Source of the DNA: Spiroplasma_E ixodetis_B
GTDB lineage: Bacteria > Bacillota_I > Bacilli_A > Mycoplasmatales > VBWQ01
Assembly (NCBI RefSeq): GCF_040369795.1
Contig: NZ_AP028955.1
Location: forward strand, 434,001 to 498,000
Reading direction: 5' to 3'
Length of the DNA stretch: 64,000 nucleotides
Shown: positions 1 to 9,777 of the stretch, piece after piece
Layout of the letters: every line of letters begins with the position of its first letter
Position numbering within the stretch: position 1 is the stretch's first letter
Program-made: the position numbers and the translations under genes
Notes under the pieces: generated by a model
Database searches by the model: none
Seen by the model: only the letters and a program-made list of their open reading frames with translations
What the model was told of the DNA's origin: nothing

Positions 1-1004
1 TATTTAATCATAGTAATTCTTTCAATGCCTATACCAAAGGCAAAACCTGCTGTTGTTTCGTCTAAACCAGCAGCAATAAAAACATTTGGATGAATCATAC
101 CAGCACCTAAAACTTCAATTCAACCAGTATACTTACATAATGAACAACCTTCTGTATTACATTTTGGGCAACTTACATCTACTTCAACTGAAGGCTCCGT
201 AAATGGAAAATAACTAGGACGTAATCTTGTTTTAGTTTCCATACCAAAAAATTGGTGACAAAAATAATTTAATGTTCATTTTAAATTTGCAAAAGTAATG
301 TTAGAACCAACTAAAAAACCATCAACTTGCATAAATTGATGAGAATGAGTAACATCATCATCATCTTTTCGATAAACATTTCCTAAACTAATAATAGCGG
401 TGGTTTCTTTTGAATTTTTATCTTGCTCGCTAAGAATGCGTGCAGTCATATTTGTAGCATGTGTTCTTAATAATCAACGATTAAGTTTGTCATTATTATT
501 TTCAAGATAAAAAGTATCTTGCATATCTCTTGCTGGATGATCAAATGGTAAATTTAAGCGATTAAAATTATATTCTTCATTTTCTACTTCATTACCACTA
601 ATGATTTGATAACCCAAATTTTTAAAAATTTCAGATATTTCGGTAACAGTTTTTAATAGAGGATTGATGTGACCAATATTAAAATCAATACCCGGTAGTG
701 TTAAATCAATTTCTGAAGATTTAAGACGCTCATTAATGTTATCTTTCTCAATTTCATTAAATTTTTTTATTATATATTCATTAATTTCTTTTTTTAATTT
801 ATTAGCTGCTTGACCAATTTCAATTCTAAAATTATGAGGAAACTTTTCTAAAGATTTTAATATATTATTAATATCCGAATTTTTACCTAAATATTGTGAT
901 TTTAAAACTTGCAATTTATGTAAATCAGCAACTTCATCAATATTATTAAATGCTTGCTGTCTAATAATTTCTAATCTTTTTTTTAAATCGTTAACCGCTA
1001 ACAT
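1..1004 (-). CDS. pheS: Phenylalanine-tRNA ligase alpha subunit (3' end outside window)
   Basis: Class II aminoacyl-tRNA synthetase subunit that charges tRNA-Phe as part of the cytosolic alpha2beta2 complex with PheT. The start is the ATG at 1004 with GGAGG just upstream. The N-terminal part (about residues 1-85) is the coiled-coil tRNA-binding arm. The catalytic core follows, with the family motif FGIGIERITM still visible at the very edge of the window, so only a few residues are missing. A TGA codon at about 471-473 is read as Trp and splits the frame in a standard-code view. It is the last visible gene of a minus-strand run after the TrmH-type methyltransferase, an order also common in Bacillota (methyltransferase-pheS-pheT). 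pheT is expected just left of the window. Confidence 0.95.
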
Positions 1005-1068
1005 TCTATTCCTCCATTAATTTGTTAATATGTATAATTAAATTTTTATAATTCAAAATAAGTATAAT

Positions 1069-1848
1069 TTATTTTAATATATTACTAGTAAATAAGCAAT
1101 ACGTTACTATCGCTACACTTGTTGCTAAATTTAATGATTCAACATTAAAAGAAGTTGGAATAAAAATATTACTATTAATTTTATCTTTATACTTTTTATT
1201 AATGCCTTGTCCTTCATTGCCAAATAAAAAAGCATTCTTTTGCTTAAAGGTAATTTCAGATAAATTAGTACTATTATCTTCATGTAGAAATGTACCATAA
1301 ATCATATAATTTGCATTTTTTACTTTTAATAAAAATTGATCAAAATTTTCATAATACACATTAGTATAAAAAATAGCTCCTTGACTTGCGCTAATTACTT
1401 TGTGATTATATAAATCAACGCTTTCATTCGATAAATATACTTCAGAGATATTAAAAGCAGCAACACTGCGTAAAATATTTCCTAAATTACCTGGATCTTG
1501 AATTGTATCAATTAGAATAATATGAAAAGAATAAAAATAATTTAAAGGTTTAACAATATTACAAACGCCAATTATTGGTTGTGGTTTTTTTTGTTGTGAA
1601 ATTTTTTTAATAATCATACTATTTACAACAATAACTTCAATATTATTACAATCTTTTAATAAATTTGCATATTTGTCTAAATACTTCTCATCAACATATA
1701 CTGCAAGTAATCTTTTTTTTAATAATGCAATACTAATTAAATGTTCTCCTTCAATTAAAAACATTTTTTTAACATTGCGATGTTTTCTTTCATGTAATAA
1801 AACTAATTTTTGAATTATTGGATTTTTAAGTGAGGTTATTTGTTTCAT
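1069..1848 (-). CDS. TrmH/SpoU-family RNA 2'-O-ribose methyltransferase
   Basis: 259-aa SPOUT-class methyltransferase, probably acting on 23S rRNA or tRNA with SAM as donor. The N-terminal substrate-binding segment starts MKQITSLKNP and contains FLIEGEHL. The three SpoU motifs are visible: DTIQDPGNLGNILRS (motif 1), LFGNEGQGI (motif 2) and ESLNLATSVAI (motif 3), which build the knotted SAM site. The start ATG at 1848 is preceded by AGGAG and lies inside the end of the upstream metallopeptidase gene (23-bp overlap), so translation is likely coupled. It is followed by pheS after 64 bp. The exact target nucleotide cannot be told from sequence. Confidence 0.9.
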   Translation of the reverse strand: MKQITSLKNPIIQKLVLLHERKHRNVKKMFLIEGEHLISIALLKKRLLAVYVDEKYLDKYANLLKDCNNIEVIVVNSMIIKKISQQKKPQPIIGVCNIVKPLNYFYSFHIILIDTIQDPGNLGNILRSVAAFNISEVYLSNESVDLYNHKVISASQGAIFYTNVYYENFDQFLLKVKNANYMIYGTFLHEDNSTNLSEITFKQKNAFLFGNEGQGINKKYKDKINSNIFIPTSFNVESLNLATSVAIVTYCLFTSNILK

Positions 1849-2533
1849 CCATAACTCCTTGTTTTAATATTTTTTGACAATCTTGAAAATCTGGACAATA
1901 TTGAGCAACAAAATTTCAAAATGGTTTTTTATGATGAGCATGAATTATATGCGTTAACTCATGAATTATAACATAATCAATTACAGCATAATCAAAATGA
2001 ATTAATTTATAATTAAGTGTAATGATTTTAGTATTTGGTTGACAAACACCTCATTTATTTAACATCGAACGAATTTTTAGTACTGAAAAATCAATATTCA
2101 TAATTTCTGATCAATATTGTAAACGACTCATAAAAATATTTTTTGACTCTTCTTTTAAAAATTTTTGAATTTTAATTAATATTTGCTTATCATCTTGAAT
2201 ATTTGTGCATACTACCAAATTATTAAATTCAAAATAAATAATGGTTTTTTTTGAATTATACTTAGTAATTAATTTATATTTTTTACTTAAAAAATAAAGA
2301 TAACTGTCATTATTATTAATAACAATATTAGGTTTTAATATAGTTTTCTTTTTTAAAATTTTAGGTAAACTTTTTAAAATGAAATCTTCAATTAATTTTT
2401 CTTGCATAAAAAATGGAGCACTAATAACAATTTGATCGTTGCGCACTTTTAAATACATATGTTTTTGTTGTTTATATGTAATAATGTACTCTCATTTTGT
2501 ATTATTATAATTGAAAATTTTAACATTAGTCAT
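1826..2533 (-). CDS. YgjP/SprT-like zinc metallopeptidase (M48-related, DUF45)
   Basis: 235-aa protein starting at ATG 2533 with AGGAG upstream; two TGA-Trp codons split the frame. The zinc motif HELTH (about residues 191-195) is followed by HAHHKKPFW, preceded by a KWGVC...LNYKLIHF stretch that matches the WGSC...LN..L pattern of the YgjP/SprT-like family. These are small intracellular proteins of poorly known role, with a predicted zincin active site. The gene lies between dUTPase and the TrmH-type methyltransferase in a tight minus-strand run (35 bp from dUTPase, overlapping the next gene). Substrate unknown. Confidence 0.85.
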
Positions 2534-2568
2534 TTTAATCTCCTAAATAAAACTATCACTTATTTCCG

Positions 2569-3072
2569 TTAATAATTTTGTGATTGTCGTAAATGATTTA
2601 TTTCATTTTTATTAATATAACAAGAAATAATGTCTTCACTATTAAAGTTACATTTTTTACCGATTGTAAAATAAATATTTAATAATTCAAAAAAATCATT
2701 ACTTGATTTTGATTTAAAAAAAGTTGTAACAAAAGCAAATAAATCAATGAATGCAAGATTAAGATCTTGATAATTTGTTTTTTCTGAAAAACTAAAATTT
2801 TTAAAATTAATATTAAGGCTATTACCGATACTAAGAATAAAATGAAGACTATCAATATATTCTTCAAGCATTACTGATTTTTCACTACTTGGTTTTGAAC
2901 TTCAATATTTAAAACATCTTTGTTCATTTGCAAATTCACCTAATTCAACTAAAAGTGCTAAAAATCTAGAATTTAATGTTTTAATATCGCTAACACCGCG
3001 ATTAATAATTATTTTTTTATCTAACTCATTTTGAAGTTGGATAATTGTTGAAAATTGTTTTGAATTTAACAT
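2569..3072 (-). CDS. Dimeric all-alpha dUTP diphosphatase
   Basis: 167-aa protein of the dimeric dUTPase family (dUTPase_2, MazG-like fold). It would hydrolyse dUTP to dUMP and PPi, limiting uracil incorporation and feeding dTMP synthesis. The start is ATG 3072 after an AAAGAAAG-type ribosome site. Metal-binding acidic motifs are visible: ELGEF (about 43-47) and EEYIDSLHF (about 70-78). TGA codes Trp57. 31 bp separate it from the YwaF-like membrane gene and 35 bp from the metallopeptidase, suggesting one transcript. Confidence 0.85.
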
Positions 3073-3103
3073 AATTAACTCACTTTCTTTTTTTAATTAT
3101 TAA

Positions 3104-3964
3104 TTAAGATTTCATTATTTTTTTATCTTTTAAATTTAATTTTTTATAAAATTTTGTAATTAATGATTTTTTATCTTTGTAAATAGGATTAATTTTTGTT
3201 CCTTTTTCTAAATAAAAAGGAGAGAAATTTTTTATAATAAAAATATATGTTAAAACTAGTAATGAAATACCAACAACAGACATAAATGTAAAACGTAAAA
3301 TTGGTAACCACACTGAAGTGTCTAATACTTTTTTACCAAAAATTGCTGTATAACCGGCATTTCCAATAAATAAGTAATTAGTACCAAAAGAAGTATTAAA
3401 AATAAAAACACCACCACCAAATAAAGTTAAATATAATATACTTTTTTTGATATATATTTTGTCATATTCAATATGACCATATAAATATAAAAGTAAATAA
3501 GAAAAAAGAATAATAATATGAATAAAATAATAATTTCAATAAAGAAAATGCTGTGGACCAAAAACTCATTTTGTTTTATCTGGTAATAAAAATGCCAAAA
3601 TAACAGGGCCAATTAAAGGAAAAGTAATATTAAATAAACTTTTATTAGGAATAATTAATAATATACCACTAGTAATATTAAATACCGAACATAATTGAAA
3701 AGGAAAATAATCATACCATTGATAATTATCACCATTCAATCCATGAACAATATAAAAACTAATATATAAAAGTATTTGAAAAATACCTAAACTACATTTA
3801 AAACTATAGCACTTACTTAAATTAGAATAAAACCTTTTAAAAATAAATAAACTAATTATCAAGAATAATGATATAGATAAGCCAATTCAATAATGCATAC
3901 CAAATAAAGGATTAATAACTGCTTGTGGATTACCATCAAAAAATCCAAGAAAAACAAATTGCAT
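3104..3964 (-). CDS. YwaF-like multi-pass membrane protein (TIGR02206-type)
   Basis: 286-aa integral membrane protein with about six or seven hydrophobic segments. It starts MQFVFLGFFDG at ATG 3964 after GGGAG. Features matching the YwaF/TMEM164-like family are a W-Y-D-Y-F-P-F-Q-L-C-S motif before a helix and the GPQHFLYWNYYFIH stretch, with a basic C-terminal tail. Function is not established for the family. It heads the minus-strand run that continues through dUTPase, YgjP-like peptidase, TrmH-like methyltransferase and pheS. Three TGA-Trp codons split the reading frame. Confidence 0.75.
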
Positions 3965-4141
3965 AATGGCTCCCTCTTTTTTAAATTTCTTTCTTATTTT
4001 TATACTAAGAAGCGAATTTATTTTTTAATTTTACCATTAAATATATTATAAAACAAAGTTTGTAATAAAAAAATATTCTTTGAAATTTATATTAAATACA
4101 TTTCCAAAACTTATCATAATTTATATAAAATTCGCAATTAA
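3965..4141. other. Short intergenic gap
   Basis: AT-rich spacer between the rplT stop and the YwaF-like start. It must hold the promoter for the YwaF-like operon, but no convincing -35/-10 pair stands out, and no strong terminator is visible after rplT. Confidence 0.4.
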
Positions 4142-4501
4142 TTATTTTGCTAAAGCAGATTTTGATGCCAAAACTAATTTCTCAAATTCTTCTGGTTGAT
4201 TAATTGATAACTCAGACAATATTTTACGATTAAGATTAATATTAGCTTTATTTAAGCCATCAATAAAACGTGAATATGATAAATCATAATTACGAACAGC
4301 TGCATTAATTCTTTGAATTCATAACTTGCGAAACTCACGTTTACAATTTTTACGATCACGATAAGCATATGCTAATGAGTTCATTACTTGTTCATTTGCT
4401 GTACGATATAAACTATGTTTTGCTCCATAATATCCTTTTGCTGCTTTTAGTATTTTTTTACGACGATGATTAGTTGTGTAACCGCCTTTAACTCTAGCCA
4501 T
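4142..4501 (-). CDS. rplT: 50S ribosomal protein L20
   Basis: 119-aa r-protein, normal length. It starts MARVKGGYTTNHRRKK at ATG 4501 with AGGAAG-like site upstream. The basic N-terminal extension binds 23S rRNA early in 50S assembly; NRKILSELSI lies in the globular C-terminal domain, which in Bacillota also binds the mRNA leader to repress its own operon. One TGA-Trp codon follows FRKL. Last gene of infC-rpmI-rplT, 16 bp after rpmI. Confidence 0.97.
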
Positions 4502-4517
4502 TTATTTTGTCACCTTC

Positions 4518-4706
4518 CTAAATTAAATCTTTTAAACGCTTATAGTCAGAAGCAGATACTTCACTTCACCCACGTAATTGACGTTTTTGTTTTGTTATTT
4601 TATTTTGAGCTAAGTGAGAAACAAAAGCGCCACTACGCATTCATTTACCACTTCCTGTTACTTTAATTCTTTTTTTTAAAGCTTTTTTTGTTTTCATTTT
4701 TGGCAT
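4518..4706 (-). CDS. rpmI: 50S ribosomal protein L35
   Basis: 62-aa basic r-protein beginning MPKMKTKKALKKRIKVTGSGK, with the usual K-rich N-terminus, GSGK turn and KQKRQLRG motif. It contains two TGA-Trp codons (after SGK and after QLRG), so it is invisible to standard-code ORF searches. Start ATG 4706 has AGGAGG upstream, 16 bp from the infC stop. Middle gene of the infC-rpmI-rplT operon. Confidence 0.95.
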
Positions 4707-4722
4707 ATTTTACCTCCTATTA

Positions 4723-5265
4723 TTAATTTTCTTGATTTTTCTTTTTTGGAAAAAGATAAATAGTTTGTATATTTTTTTGTTTTTTATCAAAGTTTTTATC
4801 ATAAATACAAATATCTTCTAATTCTTTATAAAATTTTGTAATTACTTCAAATCCTGCTTCAGGATTATGTAATTCACGACCACGATATTTTAATGTAACT
4901 TTTACTTTGCTACCATTACTTAGAAATTTGCGAGCCTTATTTGCCTTTGTTTTAATATCATTGTTATCAATAACAACACTTAGTCGAATTTCTTTTTCTT
5001 CAACAATTGTTAATTTTTGTGCTTTTTTAACTTCTTTTTCCTTTTTTTGTTGTTCAAAACGATATGTATCAAATTTAAACATTTTGCAAACAGGTGGTTT
5101 AGCATTTGGTGATATACATAATAGGTCATATCCTAAATCTTCTGCTTTTTTTAAAGCATCATTTTTTTTCATTAAACCATAATTAGTACCATCATTACCA
5201 ATTAATAAAAATTCATAAAAGGGAATATTACTATTTCATAAATTATCATTATTTTTAAAAGACAT
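4723..5265 (-). CDS. infC: Translation initiation factor IF-3
   Basis: 180-aa IF-3, which keeps 30S and 50S subunits apart and monitors start-codon selection. The N domain is recognisable by DALKKAEDLGYDLLCISPNAKPPVCK, here given as pieces: ALKKAEDLGYDLLCISPNA then PPVCKM. The C domain contains IRLSVVIDNNDIKTKANKAR and KVTLKYRGRE. The real start is ATG 5265, MSFKNNDNLW, directly behind a strong AAAGGAGG site; this uses one TGA-Trp and restores the N-terminus that a shorter ORF from 5172 lacks. First gene of the infC-rpmI-rplT operon, behind the leader at 5283-5419. Confidence 0.96.
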
Positions 5266-5282
5266 ACATACCTCCTTTAATT

Positions 5283-5419
5283 TGCATAAATAAAAGTGTG
5301 TTAAAACACACACTCACCACTACAAAAATTTATTTTAAAAATAAAAATTTAAAGCATTGAACCTATAACAACTTAGTTATCAGGTGAGCGTAAAAACTAC
5401 TTTCTTTATGTCAAGTATT
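5283..5419 (-). promoter_or_regulatory. L20-type leader with terminator/antiterminator of the infC operon
   Basis: About 130-nt untranslated leader between the promoter and the infC ribosome site. Just before infC (5291-5314) lies a GTGTGT/ACACAC hairpin followed by TTTTATTT, an intrinsic terminator. The leader RNA also has CGCUCACC (complement of 5383-5390), which can pair with GGUGAGUG (complement of about 5309-5317 and flank), and that second strand overlaps the base of the terminator. The two structures look mutually exclusive. This matches the logic of the Bacillota L20 leader, where L20 binding favours termination. The assignment to that Rfam-type family is inference. Confidence 0.6.
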
Positions 5420-5447
5420 ATTATATTAGATTTTTAATAAATTACAA
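5420..5447 (-). promoter_or_regulatory. Promoter of infC-rpmI-rplT
   Basis: On the minus strand TTGTAA (5442-5447) and a perfect TATAAT (5420-5425) are separated by 16 nt. This places transcription start near 5412, upstream of the leader. Confidence 0.6.
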
Positions 5448-5533
5448 GATTTTTTTAATATGTTAGTACATAAAATTAAATAAAAATAAAAAAACTTACT
5501 ATATAATTAGCAAGCAAGTCTTTTATTTTTATT

Positions 5534-6264
5534 TATAACTAACTAAAGTAATGTTTACTCATAAATAATGTAAAATAATAATATGTAATTTAAACAGTTT
5601 TTGAATTTAAAAGTACAATTCAGAAATATTTAAAATAGATTAGGAAGATTAAATTATACCAAAACCATACAGTGAAGACTTACGAAGAAAAGTAATAGAA
5701 GCCTATGAAAGTAAAAACATGAAAATTAAAGAAATTTGTAAAGTGTTCAATATCACTAGAAAGACTTTATTCTTATGAAGAAAAAGAAAAAAAGAAACTG
5801 GGTATATAAAACCAATTTTGAATTATCAAAAAGGACATAGCCACAAAATAAAGGATTTAGATGAATTAAAAAATTATTTAGTGCAACATAAAGATGTTAC
5901 AGTTCAAAAAGTGATTGAAAAATTTGGTGATATGACTAAAGAAATAGTTTATAACTATTTCAAAAACTAAATTATACATATAAAAAACTTTTCTATATGA
6001 ACAAAGAGATAAAAATAAACAAGAAGATTTTTTAAAAGAAATGGCTAAAATAATGAATGAAGATTTAGTATATATTGATGAATCTGGAATTGATGATAAT
6101 GAATTTTATAAATATGGTTGATCTGAAAAAGGTAAAAGATTAGTTGATAATAAACCCGCATATAAAATAAAAAGAATGAGTATAATTGGTTCACTAAATA
6201 AAGGTAAATTAAAAGCCCTATGAGCATTTGAAGGACATTGCAACAGTAAAATTTTTGAATCATA
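5534..6264 (+). mobile_element. IS630-like copy, 3' truncated
   Basis: Left terminal repeat TAACTAACTAAAGTAATG at 5536, then the usual leader and a transposase reading PKPYSEDLRRKVIEAYESK. The gene is dead: the ATG is ATA at 5659, and an indel after YNYFKN (about 5968) breaks the frame. The element stops in the codon run for KIFESY at 6264, where an inverted IS630 end abuts it, so the right end is lost. Confidence 0.85.
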
Positions 6265-6320
6265 TAGCTAACTAAAGTAATGTTTACTCATATCTTGAAA
6301 AACAAAATCAATAGCTTTTC
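6263..6320 (-). mobile_element. IS630-like right-end fragment
   Basis: Only the terminal repeat TATAGCTAACTAAAGTAATG and about 38 bp of the transposase 3' end remain, inverted relative to the neighbouring copy. It is cut at 6320 by the left end of an IS256 remnant. Confidence 0.8.
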
Positions 6321-6728
6321 GGTAATGTTTAGTAATCTGTGTAACTTACAAAAATAACTATGTTTAATTAATTATAGTAAATAAAATTAAATAACTAGAA
6401 AGAGTGAGTTACGTATGTCTAAAAAAAATATTAATAATAATGATCCGATATCAAAAGCAGTAGATTTATTATTAGAAAATACTGAAGATTTAACAACAGT
6501 TTTTAAAGAGGGAGGTTTATATAAAGAATTAACAAAAAGATTAGTTGAAAAAATGTTGAATTCTGAAATGCAAAATTATTTAGGATATGAAAAAAATCAA
6601 CATAATACTAGTGAAAATGCTCGTAATGGTATAAGTTCAAAAAAATTAATAGCCAACAAGGCAAAATTGAGATTAATGTACCACGAGAGAGGCTTTGTAA
6701 AAAGATACACAGATTTTTAAAAAGCCTC
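6321..6728 (+). mobile_element. IS256-like remnant with both ends but internal deletion
   Basis: Starts with the IS256 left end GGTAATGTTTAGTAATCTGTG and the first 90 codons of transposase (start 6415, MSKKNINNNDPISKAVDLLL). It then jumps at about 6698 straight to the right end (TTTGTAAAAAGATACACAG...AAAGCCTC). About 960 bp are missing. A one-base change before the junction also shifts the frame. Because both ends are kept it could in principle be moved in trans, like a miniature element. Confidence 0.8.
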
Positions 6729-6836
6729 TTCAACTTCACTATATATTTCAAACAATCGTTTTCATTTTGAAATATGCTATTGAATTCATTTCAATTCATT
6801 TTTTCCTCCACACTAGTACATGTGGGGATAATTTCC
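6729..6836 (-). mobile_element. IS1595-like left-end fragment
   Basis: 108 bp identical in kind to the left end and first 40 codons-region of the copy at 54477, but inverted (ends ...TGTGGGGATAATTTCC). It abuts the IS256 right end directly with no target duplication, suggesting deletion of the rest. Confidence 0.75.
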
Positions 6837-7017
6837 TTTTTGATTTATACTATACTATTACAGCAGCACTTATTAATTCATATTTAATTTATACCAGTAA
6901 TATTTTATTACATTTATTTTTTTTATAATTTTTACTTTTTGAAAAAAAATAAACGATAAAATAACCTAATTATTAAATTGGTAATTAGGTTATATAATAA
7001 TTATCAAATTAAATTAA
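6837..7017. other. Intergenic region downstream of trigger factor
   Basis: AT-rich spacer between the IS debris and tig. It holds the tig terminator (6961-6993); nothing else recognised. Confidence 0.5.
6961..6993 (-). terminator. Intrinsic terminator of tig
   Basis: Stem ATAACCTAATTA pairing with TAATTAGGTTAT (12 bp, 9-nt loop) followed on the minus strand by a T-rich run, 25 bp after the tig stop. Confidence 0.7.
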
Positions 7018-8328
7018 TTAAGCACTTGTTGTTTGATTTTGGTTTTTACCGTTACTTTCTCATAATAAATCAAAGGCTTTATTACGTTTTAGGGTAGTAA
7101 TTACTAAACTTAAATCTTTAATATTTGCTTTAACTTCTTCAATGCTTATTTTAAATTGGTCGGCAAATGTTTTGAATTGTTTTTGAACTTCTTCTTCGGT
7201 AATTTCTATTTTTTCTTTTTTAATAATTTCTTCAATAACTAAAAAATTCTGAAGTTGCATAATTGCATCCTTTTTTATTTCATTAATAATTTCTTCATGA
7301 GATAAACCGGTTGCTGCCATATAGTTTTCAATTGTAAAGTTTTGATTAGCTAATTGTTTTTTAAATTCATTTTCTAAACGTTCAGTTTCATTTTTAACAG
7401 CAAAATTTGGAATTATTATTTTTGAATCTTTGACAATTTTAGCAATAAGTTCTTCCATAAATCGTTCCTTAATTGTCATTGTTTTTTGTACTTCAATTTG
7501 TTTTTTAATATTTTCTAATAATTGTTCAGTAATAGTAACATCCGGAATGTTAACATCTTTTACTAACTCTTCTAAATCTTCATTAATAACTTTTGTTTTT
7601 ATTTCGTTTAATTCAATTTCAAATTGTACTAATTTTCCTTTTAAATTTGGAACATGATAATCTTCTGGGAAAGTTAGTTCAATAGTTTTTTTAGATTTAG
7701 ATTCCATACCTATCATTCCTTCTTCGAAACCAGGAATAAATTTACCAGAACCAATTTCTAATTCCATGTTTTTAGCTTCACCGCCAGGGAATTTTTTACC
7801 TTCTAAAAAACCAGTAAAATTAAAAAGCGCAGTATCACCTTTTTCTAATTTTCCTTTTTCTTTTGGATTAAAAATAGCAAAACGATCTTGTAATAGTTTA
7901 ATTTGGTTATCAATTTCTTCTTGATTAACAGTTGCTACAGGTTTTACTATGTCAATACCACGATATTTACCAATAGTAATTTCTGCTGGTAAATCAAATA
8001 CAAACATTATTTCACACTCTTTAATAGTAGATTTTTCCACATTAACTTCGGGTTGATTAGTAGGCATTAAGTTAGGTTTTTGTTTTAAGGCAAAATCATA
8101 AGCAATAGTAATAACTGCTTTTGTTGCTGTTTGTAAAGTTTGTTCTTCAGTTACATGTTTTTTAGCCATTTTAGTAGGAACTTTTCCTTTACGAAATCCA
8201 GGAATTTCTACTTGTGCAATCAATTTATTTTCAGCTTTTGCTAATTGATCTTTTCAAGGTTTAGCATCAATGGTAACATGTCATTTTCCAAGACCATTTT
8301 TTTCATCTTTTATAATATTTAATGTCAT
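7018..8328 (-). CDS. tig: Trigger factor (ribosome-bound peptidyl-prolyl isomerase/chaperone)
   Basis: 436 aa, usual length. The true start is ATG 8328 (MTLNIIKDEKNG) after AAGGAGAG; three TGA-Trp codons lie in the first 40 residues and one near the C-terminus (LLWESNGKNQ). The N-terminal ribosome-docking signature GFRKGKVP is at about 44-51. The FKBP-type domain follows with GDTALFNFTGFLEGKKF and GSGKFIPGFEEGMIG. The rest is the alpha-helical chaperone cradle. It binds nascent chains near L23 at the exit tunnel. 15 bp downstream of the DUF3196-like gene, so probably co-transcribed, and ended by a clear hairpin. Confidence 0.96.
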
Positions 8329-8343
8329 TTTTCAAATCTCTCC

Positions 8344-9105
8344 TTATGTAATTTGTTGTTGAATCATAATACTTAAGTATTTTTTTATTAAAATAGTAGT
8401 AGTTTTAAATTTTTTAGCACTTTCTACCAATTTTACACTAATAAATTGTAAACTACAAGCACGAATATACAAAGCAGCTGCTAATGCTGCTGCTTGATTT
8501 TTATTAGGTAATGTTGGAAACAAATTCTCGAAATAACTATCCAATAAAAACAAGCAAATACCATAAATACCTGGATTATCAATATGAACTTCATCTTCAA
8601 ATATTTTTGTAATCTTTAAATAAACGAGTGATTCTTGTCATTGTGTTATTTTTTTTGGATTAATTTTAAATGTATCATGACCTTTTATTACTTCTATTTC
8701 TTCATCAATACCTTGATTATTTAATATAAATAATAGTTGTGTTTTATTTATATTATTTATATTTTTATTTGTAAGATAAATCTTAATTATTGGCAAAATT
8801 AACCTAGCATTATGACTTTGTAAATAATAAAATGCCACCGGATGAAGATCTTCATCAAATGGATTCATTAATACATGACTTATTCTCTCTAAATTTCACT
8901 CATGACTTTCATCTTTACTATTTAATCTAATATGAGTAGTAATATTATGGTGTAACTCTTGTAATTTAACTTCATTATGAATAGGAATATAAGGCATCTC
9001 TAATTCATGTTTGACCAACTTCATTGCTTGATCTCATTTATTTTCACTAATGAGGTGGTTAATTTTACCAATAATGTCTTGATAATAATTGTCATGATTT
9101 ATCAT
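8344..9105 (-). CDS. DUF3196-like mollicute protein of unknown function
   Basis: 253-aa soluble protein starting MINHDNYYQDIIGKINHLI at ATG 9105. It has a helical N-terminal half resembling TPR-like repeats and contains the acidic motif NPFDEDLHPVAFYYLQSH. No catalytic motif or membrane segment is seen. A gene of this kind often sits immediately upstream of tig in mollicutes, which is the basis for the DUF3196 suggestion; I cannot confirm it without a profile search. It is 15 bp upstream of tig, so likely in the same transcript. Two TGA-Trp codons split the frame. Confidence 0.65.
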
Positions 9106-9141
9106 TATTTAGTTAAACCTTCTTAGTATTTTAAAATTTAA

Positions 9142-9217
9142 TGGCGCCCACGAGAAGATTCGAACTTCTGGCCCCCGCCTTAGAAGGGCGGTGCTCTATC
9201 CACTGAGCTACGTGGGC
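9142..9217 (-). tRNA. tRNA-Arg (anticodon UCU)
   Basis: 76-nt cloverleaf with encoded CCA (9142-9144). Acceptor stem GCCCACG (9217 down to 9211) pairs with CGTGGGC. D arm is TAGCTCAGTGGATAGAGC, the anticodon loop CTTCTAA gives UCU (reads AGA), and the T arm is AGAAGTTCGAATCTTCT. AGA is the main Arg codon in this AT-rich genome. Confidence 0.96.
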
Positions 9218-9236
9218 ATAACATTTACCATAAGTA

Positions 9237-9265
9237 ATCTTAACTTGTTTGATTAAAAAATGCAA
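9237..9265 (-). promoter_or_regulatory. Promoter of tRNA-Arg
   Basis: Minus-strand TTGCAT (9260-9265) and TAAGAT (9237-9242) with a 17-nt spacer; the predicted start lies about 10 nt before the mature tRNA 5' end. Confidence 0.65.
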
Positions 9266-9402
9266 TTATTAATTGGCTACTTTTCAATAAAATAATAATA
9301 ATAATATATTTAATATTATTTTGATATTTCATTATGTACCTTTAATTAATATTTTTATTTTTTTATATTATAATATTTTTTGTAATTTAATAATTATTCA
9401 TT

Positions 9403-9436
9403 CCTAATATAGAAATTATTTCTATATTAGGATTTT
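9403..9436 (+). terminator. Perfect 13-bp hairpin with T tail
   Basis: CCTAATATAGAAA pairs exactly with TTTCTATATTAGG (loop TTA), followed on the plus strand by ATTTTTATT. No plus-strand gene ends just before it. It lies about 42 bp before the small ORF at 9478, so it is either a terminator left from a lost gene or a leader attenuator of that ORF. Confidence 0.55.
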
Positions 9437-9477
9437 TATTAAATTAAATATTGAAAAAGAAAAGGAAGAAAAGTATT

Positions 9478-9777
9478 ATGCCTAGTGAAATAAGTACAAA
9501 AAGAAAAGTAATTGCTGGTGTCACAATAACTATAGGAACATTAACAACAACTGCAGGAATAACAACAGCTTGTGTTGCTGCAGCACCTATGACTGGTCGT
9601 TCTTCATTATTACCAGTTGCTATTGGTACAATTGCTGTTGGTACAACTTTAATAGCTGGTGGAATGGCTACTAATACAAATTTTGGAAGAAAAGAATCAA
9701 GAATTAACAAATTTTTAAGAACAAATCCTAAGACATATTCCGTAAATAAATTTTTTAAAAGTCAATTAATAATTTAA
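9478..9777 (+). pseudogene. Small two-segment membrane protein, 3' end replaced by IS5
   Basis: The ORF from ATG 9478 has an AAGGAAG ribosome site 9 nt upstream. It encodes MPSEISTKRK, then a hydrophobic Gly/Thr/Ala-rich segment (ITIGTLTTTAGITTACVAAA), a short loop with MTGRSS, a second hydrophobic segment and a basic tail. At 9731 the IS5 terminal repeat begins, so the last 15 codons (after TNPKT) come from the IS. The natural C-terminus is lost or relocated. No family recognised; the plus frame is preferred over the overlapping minus-strand ORF because it has a proper ribosome site and basic ends. Confidence 0.5.

Noticed and set aside
6045..6263. Recurrent 60-72 aa hydrophobic ORF (MIQKFYCCNVLQ...) opposite every IS630 transposase
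   Set aside because: It occurs only as the antisense of the transposase and is hydrophobic because the sense frame is Lys/Asn-rich; no ribosome site and no independent conservation.
9444..9710. 88-aa hydrophobic ORF on the minus strand
   Set aside because: Shadow of the plus-strand membrane ORF at 9478, which has a ribosome site and basic ends; the minus ORF has neither.
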